Shown in pieces: positions 34,148 to 45,115 of a DNA stretch of 64,000 bases (the first letter of the stretch is position 1; each line of letters starts with the position of its first letter). The stretch is from Diphasiastrum complanatum (Eukaryota; Streptophyta; Lycopodiopsida; Lycopodiales; Lycopodiaceae): contig CM055092.1 in NCBI GenBank assembly GCA_029204225.1, forward strand, positions 22,533,669 through 22,597,668. Reading direction: 5' to 3'. The notes below the pieces were generated by a model. It did not search any database, was not told the origin of the DNA, and saw nothing but the letters and a program-made list of their open reading frames with translations. Made by a program: the position numbers and the translations under genes.

Positions 34148-34552
34148 ATGATGTTGCTGGAAAAAGTCAAGAAATTGATCTGCCCGTCTTTTTTTCTTAG
34201 CGTCTACACTCTTTGCTCAAAAGGTGGTAGAAGTGATGGTTGGAAGGATCTTCCTGAGCTAGATGATGAAGACATCGTGGTTATGCTCATCGAGATGGAT
34301 GGGTTGGCCAAGATATCTAGCTCTGACTATGAGACCTGGACCGATTTTGCCAAATATGATCTGCAGGGTGCCAATCTATACGCGATTGACTTCACCACTT
34401 ATGAGTTTCAATTTTTCAGCTCCCACGATGGCAGCCACCCAAAAGAAGTGGACATCCAGTACTTGAACTTAAGTATATCACAGACCCACCCGCAGTTCTT
34501 GAATGCTTATTGCCCCCAAATCGTTGTACAAAAGATAAATTGTCTATTCATA
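34148..34552 (+). CDS. Unidentified ORF
   Basis: A frame of 135 codons including SDGWKDLPELDDEDIVVML, ETWTDFAKYDLQGANLYAID and FFSSHDGSHPKEVDIQYL. The composition (mixed, acidic, few repeats) looks protein-like, yet I recognise no family. The region around 34200 (tttttttcttag|CGTC) could be a splice acceptor, so the coding part may begin inside the frame. A similar-looking frame lies at 34732-35061, and the two may be pieces of one decayed gene. Confidence 0.35.
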
Positions 34553-34731
34553 TGAAGCTCCTTTATTCATAGCGAGGACATTTTGCAAAGATGTAGAAAC
34601 CACTATGGACGATAAGCATGATTCACTTGGAAAGATCAAGACCAAGCTATTCCAAGAGTAGAACGCATGGAAAAGAGAAGGAATATAGTGAGGACACAAG
34701 GCCATCTTAGATCTATTCAAAACTTAATCTA

Positions 34732-35061
34732 ATGATAAGAGTCATTCATCAAGATCCCTACGTTTCCAATGACCTCAAAACCTGGTGCCAAAAACAAATA
34801 AAGAAAATATATGAGTACGAAACAATGGGCTTAATGGAACATTGCAAACTTGATAGGCTGAAGCATGGTGATATGCTTCTCTCTCTTTTTTCTCAAATTG
34901 TTGATAAAGAAGAATTGTACTCCAGCGCCCATCCTATCAAGTTTGGTGGGGAAGATTCCATCACAACCCCCCACGACATTCCAGATTATTTTGTTGATTA
35001 CCAACATGAGTACATAGACATATATATTCAAACAAAAGCTCCTTGGTGCATTCCTTGGTAG
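34732..35061 (+). CDS. Unidentified ORF
   Basis: A frame of 109 codons with DLKTWCQKQIKKIYEYE, HGDMLLSLFSQIVDKEELY and DIPDYFVDYQHEYIDIYI. Hydrophilic, with no domain recognised. It could be a downstream exon or remnant of the gene at 34148-34552. No consistent splice joint between them could be fixed. Confidence 0.3.
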   Translation: MIRVIHQDPYVSNDLKTWCQKQIKKIYEYETMGLMEHCKLDRLKHGDMLLSLFSQIVDKEELYSSAHPIKFGGEDSITTPHDIPDYFVDYQHEYIDIYIQTKAPWCIPW

Positions 35062-36274
35062 AAAATATTTCCAAGGACTTATCCAATTACAAAGTCCTCG
35101 GGGTGGATGGGTTGCCTCATATGTACGAATGTGCCAAACTCTTCATGGTCCTCATTTTTACTAACCACATGCAGAAATTCAATCTTGATTGTGATTTTTC
35201 TTGATGGTGATTACCATTTAATGTGGCAAGTCAAATATTTGGTGACATGCTACACTTCCATGCAACTCCAAAAGTGTGTACAATTACTACTTTAGAATTT
35301 ACAATTTGTACATTCAATGTAGGTAACACTTTATGAAACAAGGCTTTAGATGTAGCATATAACAAACTCCTTGAACAAGTCCTATTTTATCGCTAGTAAA
35401 TATGATTCTATGTAGGTCTACAAGTTTTATACTTAGAAATTTTCAAGATAGTTGTCTCCTCTAATCAAGCTATCCTCTATCCGAAATCTAACTGCTTGAT
35501 AGACAATTAGTGATGCTTTTTTTGAAAAGCTATTTTGTGTCTACTCCTACATTGAGTTTCTTACATTATATGCCTTGCTTCAAATAAGTACTATATCATT
35601 TGGATCAAGAGGAATTTCATCTAGCATGACTACATTAAAAGAATCATGGAGTAGGCCATGTCAAATCTTCATAAATAACATTGCTTGCATTAGATAGCTC
35701 ATTTGTTGATTTATCCACATCAACATGCATATAAATTGTGTAGATATATCCATTCATTCTAGCTATTGATGTCTAGAAAACATTATTAGTTGTGCTTCAT
35801 TTTGAGTATGATAGATGTATGTATATATATGTATGTATGTAATTTATTTCAGTCACCACAAAATCGCACAACTAACCTAGCCTTGTTTTCAAACAATTTC
35901 CAAAGTTGTGAATCCTAAAGAAAAAGTGAGCATTATTCTAACTCCGAATTGTCACATCTACTTCAAATCTTCAAATAAGTATTATGCCATGTGCTATGGG
36001 TTTGAGGCATGCCCACACAATCAAACTCACAAAGAATTTAATTGCAAAATGTCAAAACCCATGGTAAGAAGCCTAAAATGAAAGATCTCAAAATTTATGG
36101 ATGCATAAAGTGAACTGTAACTTGGTCTGCGTTGGACGAGGTAGTGTGGATGACGTGGACCTCGAAGGAGATTGAAGAAGATGTAGAACTCGAAGAGTTC
36201 GTCGTCGATCCTGCTTATGTTCTAGTTGATTGATTGCATAGACATTCCACTTCAGAGAGTAAGGCTGCTATGTT

Positions 36275-36278
<4 letters not shown>
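35062..36278. other. No gene recognised
   Basis: AT-rich DNA with short frames. A short TATG-type repeat (TATGTATATATATGTATGTATG) lies near 35818. Nothing else stands out. Confidence 0.5.

Positions 36279-36279
<1 letters not shown>

Positions 36280-36361
<82 letters not shown>
36280..36361. repeat. GA microsatellite
   Basis: Uninterrupted GA repeat of about 82 bases. Confidence 0.97.
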
Positions 36362-36364
<3 letters not shown>

Positions 36365-36449
36365 ATATTTACATAGTGTACTGGTGCTCAGGAATTGAGA
36401 CGAACTCGAATTATTCGTGTTATGATAACTCAAATTCTGGTGAGTTAGA

Positions 36450-37215
36450 TTGATGCTTCCAACAAAGGCATTGTATTCGGATTCTGTGGAAGATAAAGAG
36501 ATTGTACCTTGCCTTTTGGAAAGCCATGATACTACTTCATCACATAGAAAGGTGACAAATGCATTGTTGATTTCCTATCCACTTTGTCACCTGCAAAATC
36601 CAAATTACTATAGGCTCTTAAGCCAATATTAGTCCCTCTATTCAATATGCCAAAATTCTTTGTAGATGAGATATATCTAAGAACTCTTTTGGCCATCTTC
36701 CAATGTGAAACTAAAGGAATTTGCATGAACTGACTTAACTCTCCAACACTATAACTAAGATCATGTCTAGTTATAGACAAATATATTAAGGAGCCTATAA
36801 GCCTTCTATACAAAGTAATGTCCTCAAAGGATGCTTCATCACCATTAATAGATGCTTTTACATGTTGCTCCATTGGAGTCTCAATGCCTTTACAATTCTT
36901 TATTCCAAATCTATCTAGGATGGATGTAGCATACTTAGATTGACAAATGAATCTAAAATCACATCCTCTAATAACTTCTATTTCTATAATGAAGCTTAGT
37001 AGGCCAAGATCTACCATCTTAGACTCTTTTGCCAAAGCAATTTTTATATCTCTAATTCCATCTAGATTATTGCCACTCAAAATAATGTCATCTACATACA
37101 ATAAAAGAATGATAATCTTAACATCATGAACTCTTATATATAATGATGGATCATATGCTCTCGATACAAAATTGATGGAAATGAGAAAAGAGTTTAGCCT
37201 AAAGTGTAAGGAATT
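36450..37215 (-). pseudogene. Copia RT C-terminal half and RNase H fragment
   Basis: Reading leftward: LLLYVDDIILSGNNLDGI (catalytic YVDD intact), then FICQSKYATSILDRFGI, KGIETPMEQHVKASI, LIGSLIYLSITRHDLSYS and KRVLRYISSTKNFGIL, and DFAGDKVDRKST at the start of RNase H. The frame is open for 189 codons and then shifts. RNase H breaks off near 36450 at an EYNAFVG-like segment. It is the closest relative in the window of the remnant at 19360-20045. Confidence 0.85.
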
Positions 37216-37796
37216 TCATGCACAAGCCCAATTCCATTAGGTAATGATATTATGCTTATATTTCCTTCGAGGATAGATCTAAAGATAATTCTACATCATA
37301 AAAAATAAATAAATCAATTGTGTGGTAAGTGCACTACCAGGTTCACAATTGGTTTGATTTTTAAATGCTTCAAATTGATTTTTTGAAGCAATTCCGGTTT
37401 TTAATTCCTTTATGTTGCCGATTACTTTGCTATGAGCACTTTTGGGAAAGCAATGGTTTCAATTTGAAGCTATGTTCTTATGGCTTCTTGTTCTAGCAAC
37501 AGTGGTTTATGAGATTTTGGTTGTTATCTATTGCTTTTTGTGGAACCGGTTTTGCTTTAAAATCGGTGAGAAAGGCAGGAATAGATGCAAAAATGGACTA
37601 ACCACTTGTTGTGAGTGTTTGTGGATTATTTACAGGTTTTGCATGGCAATTTTTTATGGAGTTGCAAGTTTTTGTTGCATTTTCTAGCAAACTAATGGTG
37701 GTTTGCAGGGTTATGAGCCAGTAAGGCCATTATTAGAATGGTTTGGATCACTAGGCTGAATTCCATCAACAAAATTATGTTGTTAATATGTAGTAT
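37216..37796. other. No gene recognised
   Basis: A + strand frame at 37442-37684 is very hydrophobic and Cys-rich and carries no recognisable domain; it is probably chance. Otherwise AT-rich sequence between the copia fragment and the last exon of the minus-strand gene. Confidence 0.45.
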
Positions 37797-40500
37797 GACA
37801 ATTAAATTATTAAGCGACACTCAGACATTAAGAACCATAAATTTCTTACTCGTTCTTCACTCTCCTCCTGGGATGCCCTGGTGGCAACATTTCTCAACTC
37901 AAGCTCTTCATCTGGAGTGTGTCCCTCAGGGAAGTCAAGCCACCAAGGGCAATTCAATTTTTCCCAAGTAGTGAGGCCCTACAAAATTTGAAATCAGAAA
38001 GCATGAACATGCTCCAGAAAATATGAACACGCTACCCAATTCCAATGTACACTTGATCGATGCCAATCATAACAAAATTAAAAAAAAAAAATACCGCTGC
38101 AATCATAGACGTGGTGTACATAGATTGTCCCCCTTCCAAATTACACCATTGTCCACATGTTGTGGGGATTGATGCTAGTTCTTTGCTAGCAACGCAATGA
38201 GATAACCCTCTGCATTTCGAACGAGAGCCTGAATATGTTTTTTGTATTATGATATCACAAAAGAATCACAAAATATATTACAAAAAGGGAGTAAAAAAAT
38301 GTTTAATGTCAACAAGTTTACCTGAATACAAGCCTCCTCGCTGCACACATAATATCCGGTTGCTTTTCAGGCGGGAGGGAGTGCATTATCTTGCCATGAA
38401 TGACCTTGAAAATATCCGAGAAGTACTTTCGTTTCCATGTTTTTAAGTACACAGGAAACGATTGGGGTAGGCTAATGAACTCTACCTGCTCCACAACCTC
38501 AATCAACTGTGTGCATGTGAAGTCCTCTAGTTGTATCCAGAATTTTTCAATGTCTATCCATACACGAAATGCATTCTTATCTCTCGGCATCAATACAACA
38601 TTTTGTGCGTGCTCTGAAGGATTGATCATGATTTTCACTATATTTTCCTTCCTAGCAACACTAACCTACACTCCAATATTAAAGTTATAGTTTATAAAGT
38701 ATAATTAGTACTATCAAATGTTACAAATTTATTAATGTAAAAAATAAATGCTAGTGTGAATCTATTTACCTTGGCAGTGGATACCAAGACAAGCTTCTCC
38801 TCTGAAGCCACGTGAAGCTTTGGCTTATCCCATGGAATGGTCATGACCAACCTGAAAAACTCATCGCCATTTGTAGGATTCGCTACTTGAGACAACTTGT
38901 AGCACTTGACCTTGAAATGACGTTCGGTTTCCTTCATGGCATGTTGCCTTGCTTCCTCTCCTGTTGTGGATGACTCAGCTTGATACTCTTTTGTTCTCTC
39001 CTCAAACTCATCCTGCATATGAATTCACATTCATCCTTCAAATTAATGCCTTTGGAACTACAAACAGATAGTCATTGATAACTTTCAAGTGCCACGAAAT
39101 AATGTTTTACCTTGAAGACAATCTGGCTCAATAGTGCCAAAGAACAATTGTACCACGTTTTTGGAGCTCCATCTCTCTTCGTCTCCTTTTCTAGCTCTTT
39201 TCCCATCCATATCAAATCTTCGCGAGGAATATGTTTCAAAAGGGCTTCTTTGTTGGCTGTACCAAATTGGCTAATCTGGAATATTTTGTCAGATAGATTG
39301 GGCTTAACATAAGCCTCATCTAGCCTGCAATAAAGAACGAGAGGTTATACATTGAGATTAACTCTATCAATGCGTACCAAAGTTATGATATATTCTACAT
39401 TGATTTTACAGTGCACACTAATAAGTTCAATCTGTACTCCATAAACTAGTTCCAGTTGCCTCAATAAATCCATACTTGCATTTTGGATATAAACTATTAA
39501 ATACCAATCACATTCCCATAAGATATATATATATAACAAAAATACACAGTTACCTATTTATTCCAGTCAAGGCTATCAGCAACTCTCCCTCATCTCGCTT
39601 CTCGAAGTTGATAAATGTGGCAGCCACGTGAATGTGCCAATACTTCATGCTTTGGAAAGCTACAAAGATGAAAAAAGACTTGAATGAACGTAAGTAAAAA
39701 ACAAACAAACCCTCCCTATTCGAGTAAAGATACCCATGGACACATATAAAAGATATGAAGAGAAAATCTTGCCTTCTTTTATCTTTGACATGAAGGCCCT
39801 CAACCTATTGTTCCCATCCCAAACAAAAAACATCTTATTGCTCAAATGGGACCACTATGGGTTACTTCCAAGGTCGGCTTCAAACTCATCGTTTACTGCA
39901 TGCCACATGGGATCCCAATCTAAAATAATCTCAGGAGAAACTTCAATCTGATTGCCATCCATGCTTGTGCATGATATAATGAAGGAACCCTTAATTTAAA
40001 AAACGATACTTGCGGAATTCCTCATTTAAATAGCACAGGTCCTCCCTTATTGGCCTCACAGCCTCATTTGGGATCATTCTGCACAACGGAACAAAAGGTG
40101 CAGGGATGGTGGTCGGGACTTTTAGTCTGGTCAAGACTGATTGGCACAGATCTGTTTGAATCAGTTTTCCGTAGTACTCACTAGCATCTTCCTTTCTCTT
40201 ATGAGACTTTTTCCCTGTACAAGTGATGGAGATACATAGAGAAAATAAGAATGACGAAATTAATGTGTTACAAGCATAGTAAAATTCTTTGAGTGAATGA
40301 GAGATTTATTACCTTTTGTTGGAGTCTCTTGGATGGTAACATCCAAGGACTCTGACATGTCTTCATGAACTTGGTGCTAACTTTGTGAATGTGTGTCATT
40401 ATGCAAAGTTGACTCTTGAATTGGCCGAAGAACTTCAGAAAGTGGTTCGGTTTCTGGCTGCTCAAAATACGGATCCATGTATTGAGGCTCTTCCAATACA
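37797..40500 (-). pseudogene. Multi-exon gene of unknown family, with in-frame stops
   Basis: On the minus strand seven or eight exon-like blocks read in order: about 40500-40312 (EPQYMDPYFEQPETEP, donor G|gtaata), 40216-40000 (GKKSHKRKEDASEYYGKL), 39961-39736 (starts MDGNQIEVSPEIILDWDP, donor ATGG|gtatct), 39660-39554 (MKYWHIHVAATFINFEKRD), 39325-39110 (LDEAYVKPNLSDKIFQIS), 39014-38770 (DEFEERTKEYQAESSTT), 38669-38322 (VSVARKENIVKIMINPSE) and possibly 37972-37797 (acidic end). From 39961 to 38322 four splice joints keep phase with good GT-AG signals. A TAG interrupts the block at 39961 (after DLGSNP), another lies in the first block, and the second block ends in a stop before the third begins, so there may be two genes or one dead gene. 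I recognise no domain. Confidence 0.5.
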
Positions 40501-40629
40501 TGAGATATAGGTGTCTGTTTTTTTTCTAATTTACTTTACTCATCTCTCCTCTCTCTTTTTCCTATACTCTACTCTCCTCTATCTCTCTCTCTCTCCCTCT
40601 GATGCTCTATCTCTCTCTCTCTTAATCTC

Positions 40630-40639
40630 GCCCTCTCCT

Positions 40640-40687
<48 letters not shown>

Positions 40688-40700
40688 GGGGGGGGGGGGC
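40630..40700. repeat. CT microsatellite followed by a G run
   Basis: CT repeat to about 40685 followed by about 14 G residues. It marks a sharp change from AT-rich DNA to the GC-rich array that follows. Confidence 0.95.
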
Positions 40701-41470
40701 GCACGTTTGGAACCAGGGGCAGCCCCTCGCAGGTGGGGAGCTGCCCCTGCCTACATCAACAGTACAATATGGCGGGTGAGGAGTTGTCCCGTTCAGCGAG
40801 GATCTGTACCAAGGGGGTGCGTTTGGAACTGGGGGCAGCTTCTCGCGGTCGAGGAGCTGCCTCTGCCCATTCAGCGATGAGCTATGTTCAGTGAGAAGTG
40901 CGTTTGGAACCAGGGGCAGCTCCTCGCGGGCGAGAAGCTGCCCCTGCCAGGCGTTCAGAGCTACGTTCAGCGTTCGAGAGTTCAGCGTTCAGAGCTACAT
41001 TCCAGCGTTCAGAGCTACGTTCAGTGAGGATCTGTACCGGGGGGGGCTGCCCCTGCCTACATCAACAGTACAGTATGGCGGGCGAAGTGCTGCCCCGTTC
41101 AGCGAGGATCTGTACCGGGGGGGGAGTGCGTTTGGAACCGGGGGCAGCTCCTCGCTGGCGAGGAGCTGCCCCTGCCCGTTCAGCGACGAGCTATGTTCAA
41201 CGAGGAGTGCGTTTGGAACCAGGGGCAGCGAGGAGCTGCCCCTGCTAGGCATTTAGAGCTACAATGCAGTGTTCAGAGCTACGTTCAACGAGGAGTGCGT
41301 TTGGAGGAGCTACGGTCAGCGAGGAGTGCGTTTGGAGGAGCATTGGACATCCACAGTTCGCCGGGTCTGCTCGATCGGTGTGTCAATGGTCGGCGAGGAG
41401 TACGTTGAGCGAGGAGCTGTCCCTGCCCGTTCAGCGAGGAGCTGCATTGCCTGGAATCTGCAACTTGCAA
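40701..41470. repeat. GC-rich hairpin-forming minisatellite array
   Basis: Two interspersed unit types. Type A, about four copies, has GCGTTTGGAAC, GGGGCAGC, CTCGC, GGCGAGGAGCTGCCCC and GTTCAGCGA-GAGCTATGTTCA; its GGGGCAGCTCCTCGC and GCGAGGAGCTGCCCC are mutually complementary, so each unit can form a stem. Type B, two copies, has CTACATCAACAGTACA, TATGGCGGG and GAGGATCTGTACC. A shorter GTTCAGAGCTAC unit repeats near 40960-41020 and 41270. The array is CpG-rich in an otherwise AT-rich window. Open frames across it on both strands are by-products of the repeat. Confidence 0.85.
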
Positions 41471-42102
41471 TAGACGTCAAAGGCATCTTCGCCCTCCACA
41501 GAAGGACAAAACTTCAGCGCGATGTCAGTTAAAAGGAACACTGAAAACTTACCCATCATTGTGAGAGGTAACTTTTGAGGCATCAAATTTCATGTGACGG
41601 CCAAACTCGAGAATTTTTTAGTTCTAGAAAGGCTACAAGTATTCTTACACATCAACTAAAATCAACCATTAAATATTCGACACCTGTCATGTGGAGACCA
41701 TCCAAGTGGGGGCGTAAGAGCGAGTGGTGCTTTGATACGAGGTCATTTGCATGATAGAGACCTTTTTTAGGTTTATTTTAATTTGTATTTTAGAAGACAT
41801 TTTAGAGGCAAGGCGGTCGAAAATAAGGCCTGGAATCGAATTGGAGGAAGAGGGGGGGGGGGGGGGGCGACTTATTCTTGGGCTTGTCCTTTATTTAGAA
41901 GGATATGGAGATGTATAGATTGAAAAGGTAATATAAAGAAATGATTACGAATAAAATACAATAATTAAAATAAAAACAAAAGGAAAAAAACACAAAAAAA
42001 AATCATATAATCAAAAAAAATCATTAAAAATGAAAACAAGTAAAAGTGATAAATAGAAAAAGAGAGGCAATAAAAAAAATTTCAAAAAAACGAAAGATGG
42101 AT

Positions 42103-42103
<1 letters not shown>
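41471..42103. other. No gene; G run and A-rich sequence
   Basis: A run of G residues near 41850-41867 and A-rich low-complexity DNA around 41940-42090. No coding motif. Confidence 0.6.

Positions 42104-42148
<45 letters not shown>
42104..42148. repeat. GT microsatellite
   Basis: About 22 GT units. Confidence 0.95.
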
Positions 42149-42152
<4 letters not shown>

Positions 42153-42476
42153 AAGTATGCCCCATATAACAAAACGAGTTATTGTAAAATTAAAGTACCT
42201 AAAAATTTAAATATTATCTTGTGTAGAAAATGAAGCATGTATTAAAATAAGAAGATATTTAATCAAATATATCACAATATATTCGTTGGAGAGGGGCCAA
42301 ATAAAACTCAAAGTGAGATTCGTTGTTTTAAAACACAAAAAGACTTTGCTACATTCAACTACTGATAAAAAAAACAAGAAAAGTGTCACAGAACGACACA
42401 GAGAGTATCCTTGTACTTGTGATAGGAGAGAAACACAAAAGATCATTCTGGAAGAAAGACTACAGACCAAGACAAA

Positions 42477-44204
42477 ATGGAAAGTATCAAGCTTGTACAA
42501 ATTGTCCTTAATGGTCTAGGAGATGACTTTGCAAATTTGGTCCAAAGTTTTGCCATCCAAGACACTTTGCCAACTATAGAAAAACTTCACAGTGTATTAG
42601 TGGCTGAAGAGTGTAGGATGCTCCATGCAAAATCTAGGATGAGTTCCTTGTCTTTGCAGGATGGTGATGAGAAAGCCAATTTCTCATTCAAGGGCAAAAA
42701 GAAGACCAATGGAAAGAAGAAGCATCCAAAGGAGGCCAAAGAAGAGGATGATGCATCAAGTTCAAAGGACAAGTCAAAGCAAAAATGCTTCTTTTGTGGA
42801 AAGAAGGGGCATTATGAATCTGAATGCTACAAGAGGCTAAGAGCACAAGTGGAGGAGGACAAACAAGGAAACCTTGCAAAGGAGGAGGAGGAGGATGAAG
42901 TAGATGTATTCTTGATGGCATCTACATCCTCACCAACAAGCAATAGCAATTCAAGAGACAATTGGTGGATCGACAGTGGGGCTAGCTCCCACATGTCTTG
43001 TGAAAAGGACTTTTTCTCAACCTTACACTCTTTCAATGATGCTAAAAAGTTTGTCTTTACTGCAAATGATGAAGAGTGTAGGATAGATGGTGTTGGCACC
43101 ATCTCTTTGTGTCTAGAATCCTCAAAATGCATGGATCTAGAAAATGTCCTTTATGTACCATCAATCACCAAGAATATGCTTAGTGGTCTACTCTTAGAAA
43201 GTGGTTTGGATGTCCACTTTAAGCATGGTGTTTGCTTCATCTTGAAGAATGATATTTGCATTGCAAAGGGATTTAAACATGGAAGATTGTTTAAGTTGAA
43301 AGCTAGTGTTGCTTTTAAAAGAATGAGCTTGGCAAAGGAGGAGATCACTCAAGAGGAGATCTTGGCAAAGTGTGATCTTGCTTGCATTGAGGAGGAGCAT
43401 CAAAAGGAGGAAGATCTTGAGGATCAGCCTCAAAGCATGAGAGTTCCAAGGGAGTCCTCAATGACAATGTCCGAGTCATCAAATTGCATGCAAATTGTCC
43501 ATTCAAGTGTGCATCTTGCAAGGGTGGTGAGCATTGGAGAGTCTACTATCTTTGAATACTTTTTGGAAAGTATTAGTAGACATGAGGTGACTTGTTTCTT
43601 ACCTTTAAGATTCATGGTGTTTATTACTTTGTATGACAAGACAATGAAATGGGATGCTTTGAAATCTACATTTGTTGTTGATAAAGCAATTTCATTGGAT
43701 AACTATTTTTGTAATAGTTTGAATAGTGTCATAAAAGATGAAACATCATTTGTATTGGAAATTTTTGGGTCCACATGCTTTGAACATGATCATTCCAATG
43801 TAAGGACCAAAGATTATCCTATTTCAATGATAGGAATAATGGTAGTGTTTTGCTCTTCAAGTAGAGATTGTAGAATCTACTTGTTTTCAGGCAAAGAATT
43901 TGTCAATGGTGGAAATGTGATCTTTCAAGAGTGGAAGATTTGTAAACTTCCAGAAGCACCTTTGGATCAACACCTTATTCAATTCATTGATGTTTTGGAG
44001 TCAAGTCAAGTGGAGGAGCAAGCTCAAGACCCGAGGACTCCAAGAAGAATCTTGAGTATCAAGATAGAGCCATCAAGGCTCAATCATATGGATCAAGCAA
44101 GGCAAGTTGTCTTTGGCAACATTATTTATGTACTTAATATTTTAATTGATGTATCTTCAAGTGCACAAAATGCCTTGGAATCCATGGCTTGGCATGATGT
44201 TTAG
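42477..44204 (+). CDS. Copia Gag-protease ORF lacking integrase and RT
   Basis: An uninterrupted frame of 575 codons. Residues 1-60 are the C-terminal part of a copia Gag (LNGLGDDFANLVQSFAIQD). A Lys-rich linker leads to a perfect zinc knuckle (C104, C107, H112, C117; CFFCGKKGHYESEC) and then a protease motif WWIDSGASSHM (163-173) with the catalytic Asp intact. LENVLYVPSITKNMLS and GLDVHFKHGVCFILKN complete the region ahead of integrase. From about residue 275 the protein is unlike any copia domain (an acidic EEEHQKEEDLEDQPQ part, then FCSSSRDCRIYLFSGKEFV). It ends 210 bases before the LTR. The start is arbitrary: Gag is cut at its N-terminus and no 5' LTR is present. Other copia remnants here are full of stops, so the open frame is notable. 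Confidence 0.8.
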   Translation: MESIKLVQIVLNGLGDDFANLVQSFAIQDTLPTIEKLHSVLVAEECRMLHAKSRMSSLSLQDGDEKANFSFKGKKKTNGKKKHPKEAKEEDDASSSKDKSKQKCFFCGKKGHYESECYKRLRAQVEEDKQGNLAKEEEEDEVDVFLMASTSSPTSNSNSRDNWWIDSGASSHMSCEKDFFSTLHSFNDAKKFVFTANDEECRIDGVGTISLCLESSKCMDLENVLYVPSITKNMLSGLLLESGLDVHFKHGVCFILKNDICIAKGFKHGRLFKLKASVAFKRMSLAKEEITQEEILAKCDLACIEEEHQKEEDLEDQPQSMRVPRESSMTMSESSNCMQIVHSSVHLARVVSIGESTIFEYFLESISRHEVTCFLPLRFMVFITLYDKTMKWDALKSTFVVDKAISLDNYFCNSLNSVIKDETSFVLEIFGSTCFEHDHSNVRTKDYPISMIGIMVVFCSSSRDCRIYLFSGKEFVNGGNVIFQEWKICKLPEAPLDQHLIQFIDVLESSQVEEQAQDPRTPRRILSIKIEPSRLNHMDQARQVVFGNIIYVLNILIDVSSSAQNALESMAWHDV

Positions 44205-44414
44205 TTTTGAAGTGTGCTACATGTATATAGACACATTTATGGAACATCTTGTAAGGGATCCTCTAAGAGGTGGTGAAAGATCCTTCATGGACATCATTCT
44301 CTATTGGAGTCTCAAAAGTTCCTTCTTTGTAGCTGGATTTTTTAGACACTTCTAAAAGTTTTCATTGATCTATCAAGAGAGTTGTAAATAGATCAAGCTA
44401 AATTTGAGGAGGAG

Positions 44415-45115
44415 TGTGAAGAATTGCCAAAAATTGGCAAATCTAGCTTGATCAAAAACCATGTAGAATAGTGTAAATTGTGTACACAAGTGGGTCCCAC
44501 ACATGTGAGGCCATGATGCCACATGGGAAACCCATCCTAATGTAGGTTAGGTCAAGTCAAGAGAGTTGGTCATGTCTATTTGGTGGTCATCCCTACTTTA
44601 TAGGACCTACACCTAAGTTTAAGGTGAAAATTTGACCAACTAGCTACCTACCAAGCATAACTCTAGGAAATAGACTAGGGTTTCATTTTAGGTCAAGGAG
44701 AGTGAGTTAACTTCCTTATTACATGCTGGAAATCCACCTAACTTCAAGAAGGAAGTCGAATTTGCTATGTATTCCCTCTCTCCATAGTGAGAAGATAGAA
44801 AATTTTTGGAGCTCATTGGCAATCTCAAGCTAGTTCACTATGTACATTGAGTTTTTGTGATCCAAATGAGACCAAATCAATTTCTACTTGTTTATCAGGT
44901 TGAAGGCCGTACTACAGCCTGTAGTACACACGTGTGGGCTCGGATTTCAATGTTTATCAATGCTTTTGATTGTTAATGCTTGTTGTTTGTCAAATTGTCA
45001 ATCTAGATCAACTTTTTTGTGTCTAGTTTTTTGATAGATTGTTAAGCAAGCATCCAATCACTCTTGTGGATCTTTTGTAGATCCATTTATGGTCCTAAAG
45101 TACAGTACTTTCACA
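44415..45115 (+). repeat. 3' LTR of the Gag-protease element, 701 bp
   Basis: It starts TGTGAA directly after the purine tract TTTGAGGAGGAG and ends TTCACA, a 6-base inverted terminal repeat with TG...CA. A short hairpin (GTACTACA, 3-base loop, TGTAGTAC at 44909-44927) touches a palindromic CACACGTGTG (44927-44936). The last 160 bases match 19205-19370. Confidence 0.85.

Noticed and set aside
37442-37687. Hydrophobic Cys-rich frame, possible small membrane protein
   Set aside because: No splice or homology support, odd composition (Cys, Trp, Phe runs) and placement beside dead copia DNA suggest chance.
40891-41532. Overlapping long frames on both strands in the GC-rich array
   Set aside because: They exist in several frames at once, follow the minisatellite period and contain no protein motif.
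42587-43639. Several minus-strand frames at 42587-43639
   Set aside because: Antisense shadows of the Gag-protease frame, which carries the zinc knuckle and protease motifs.
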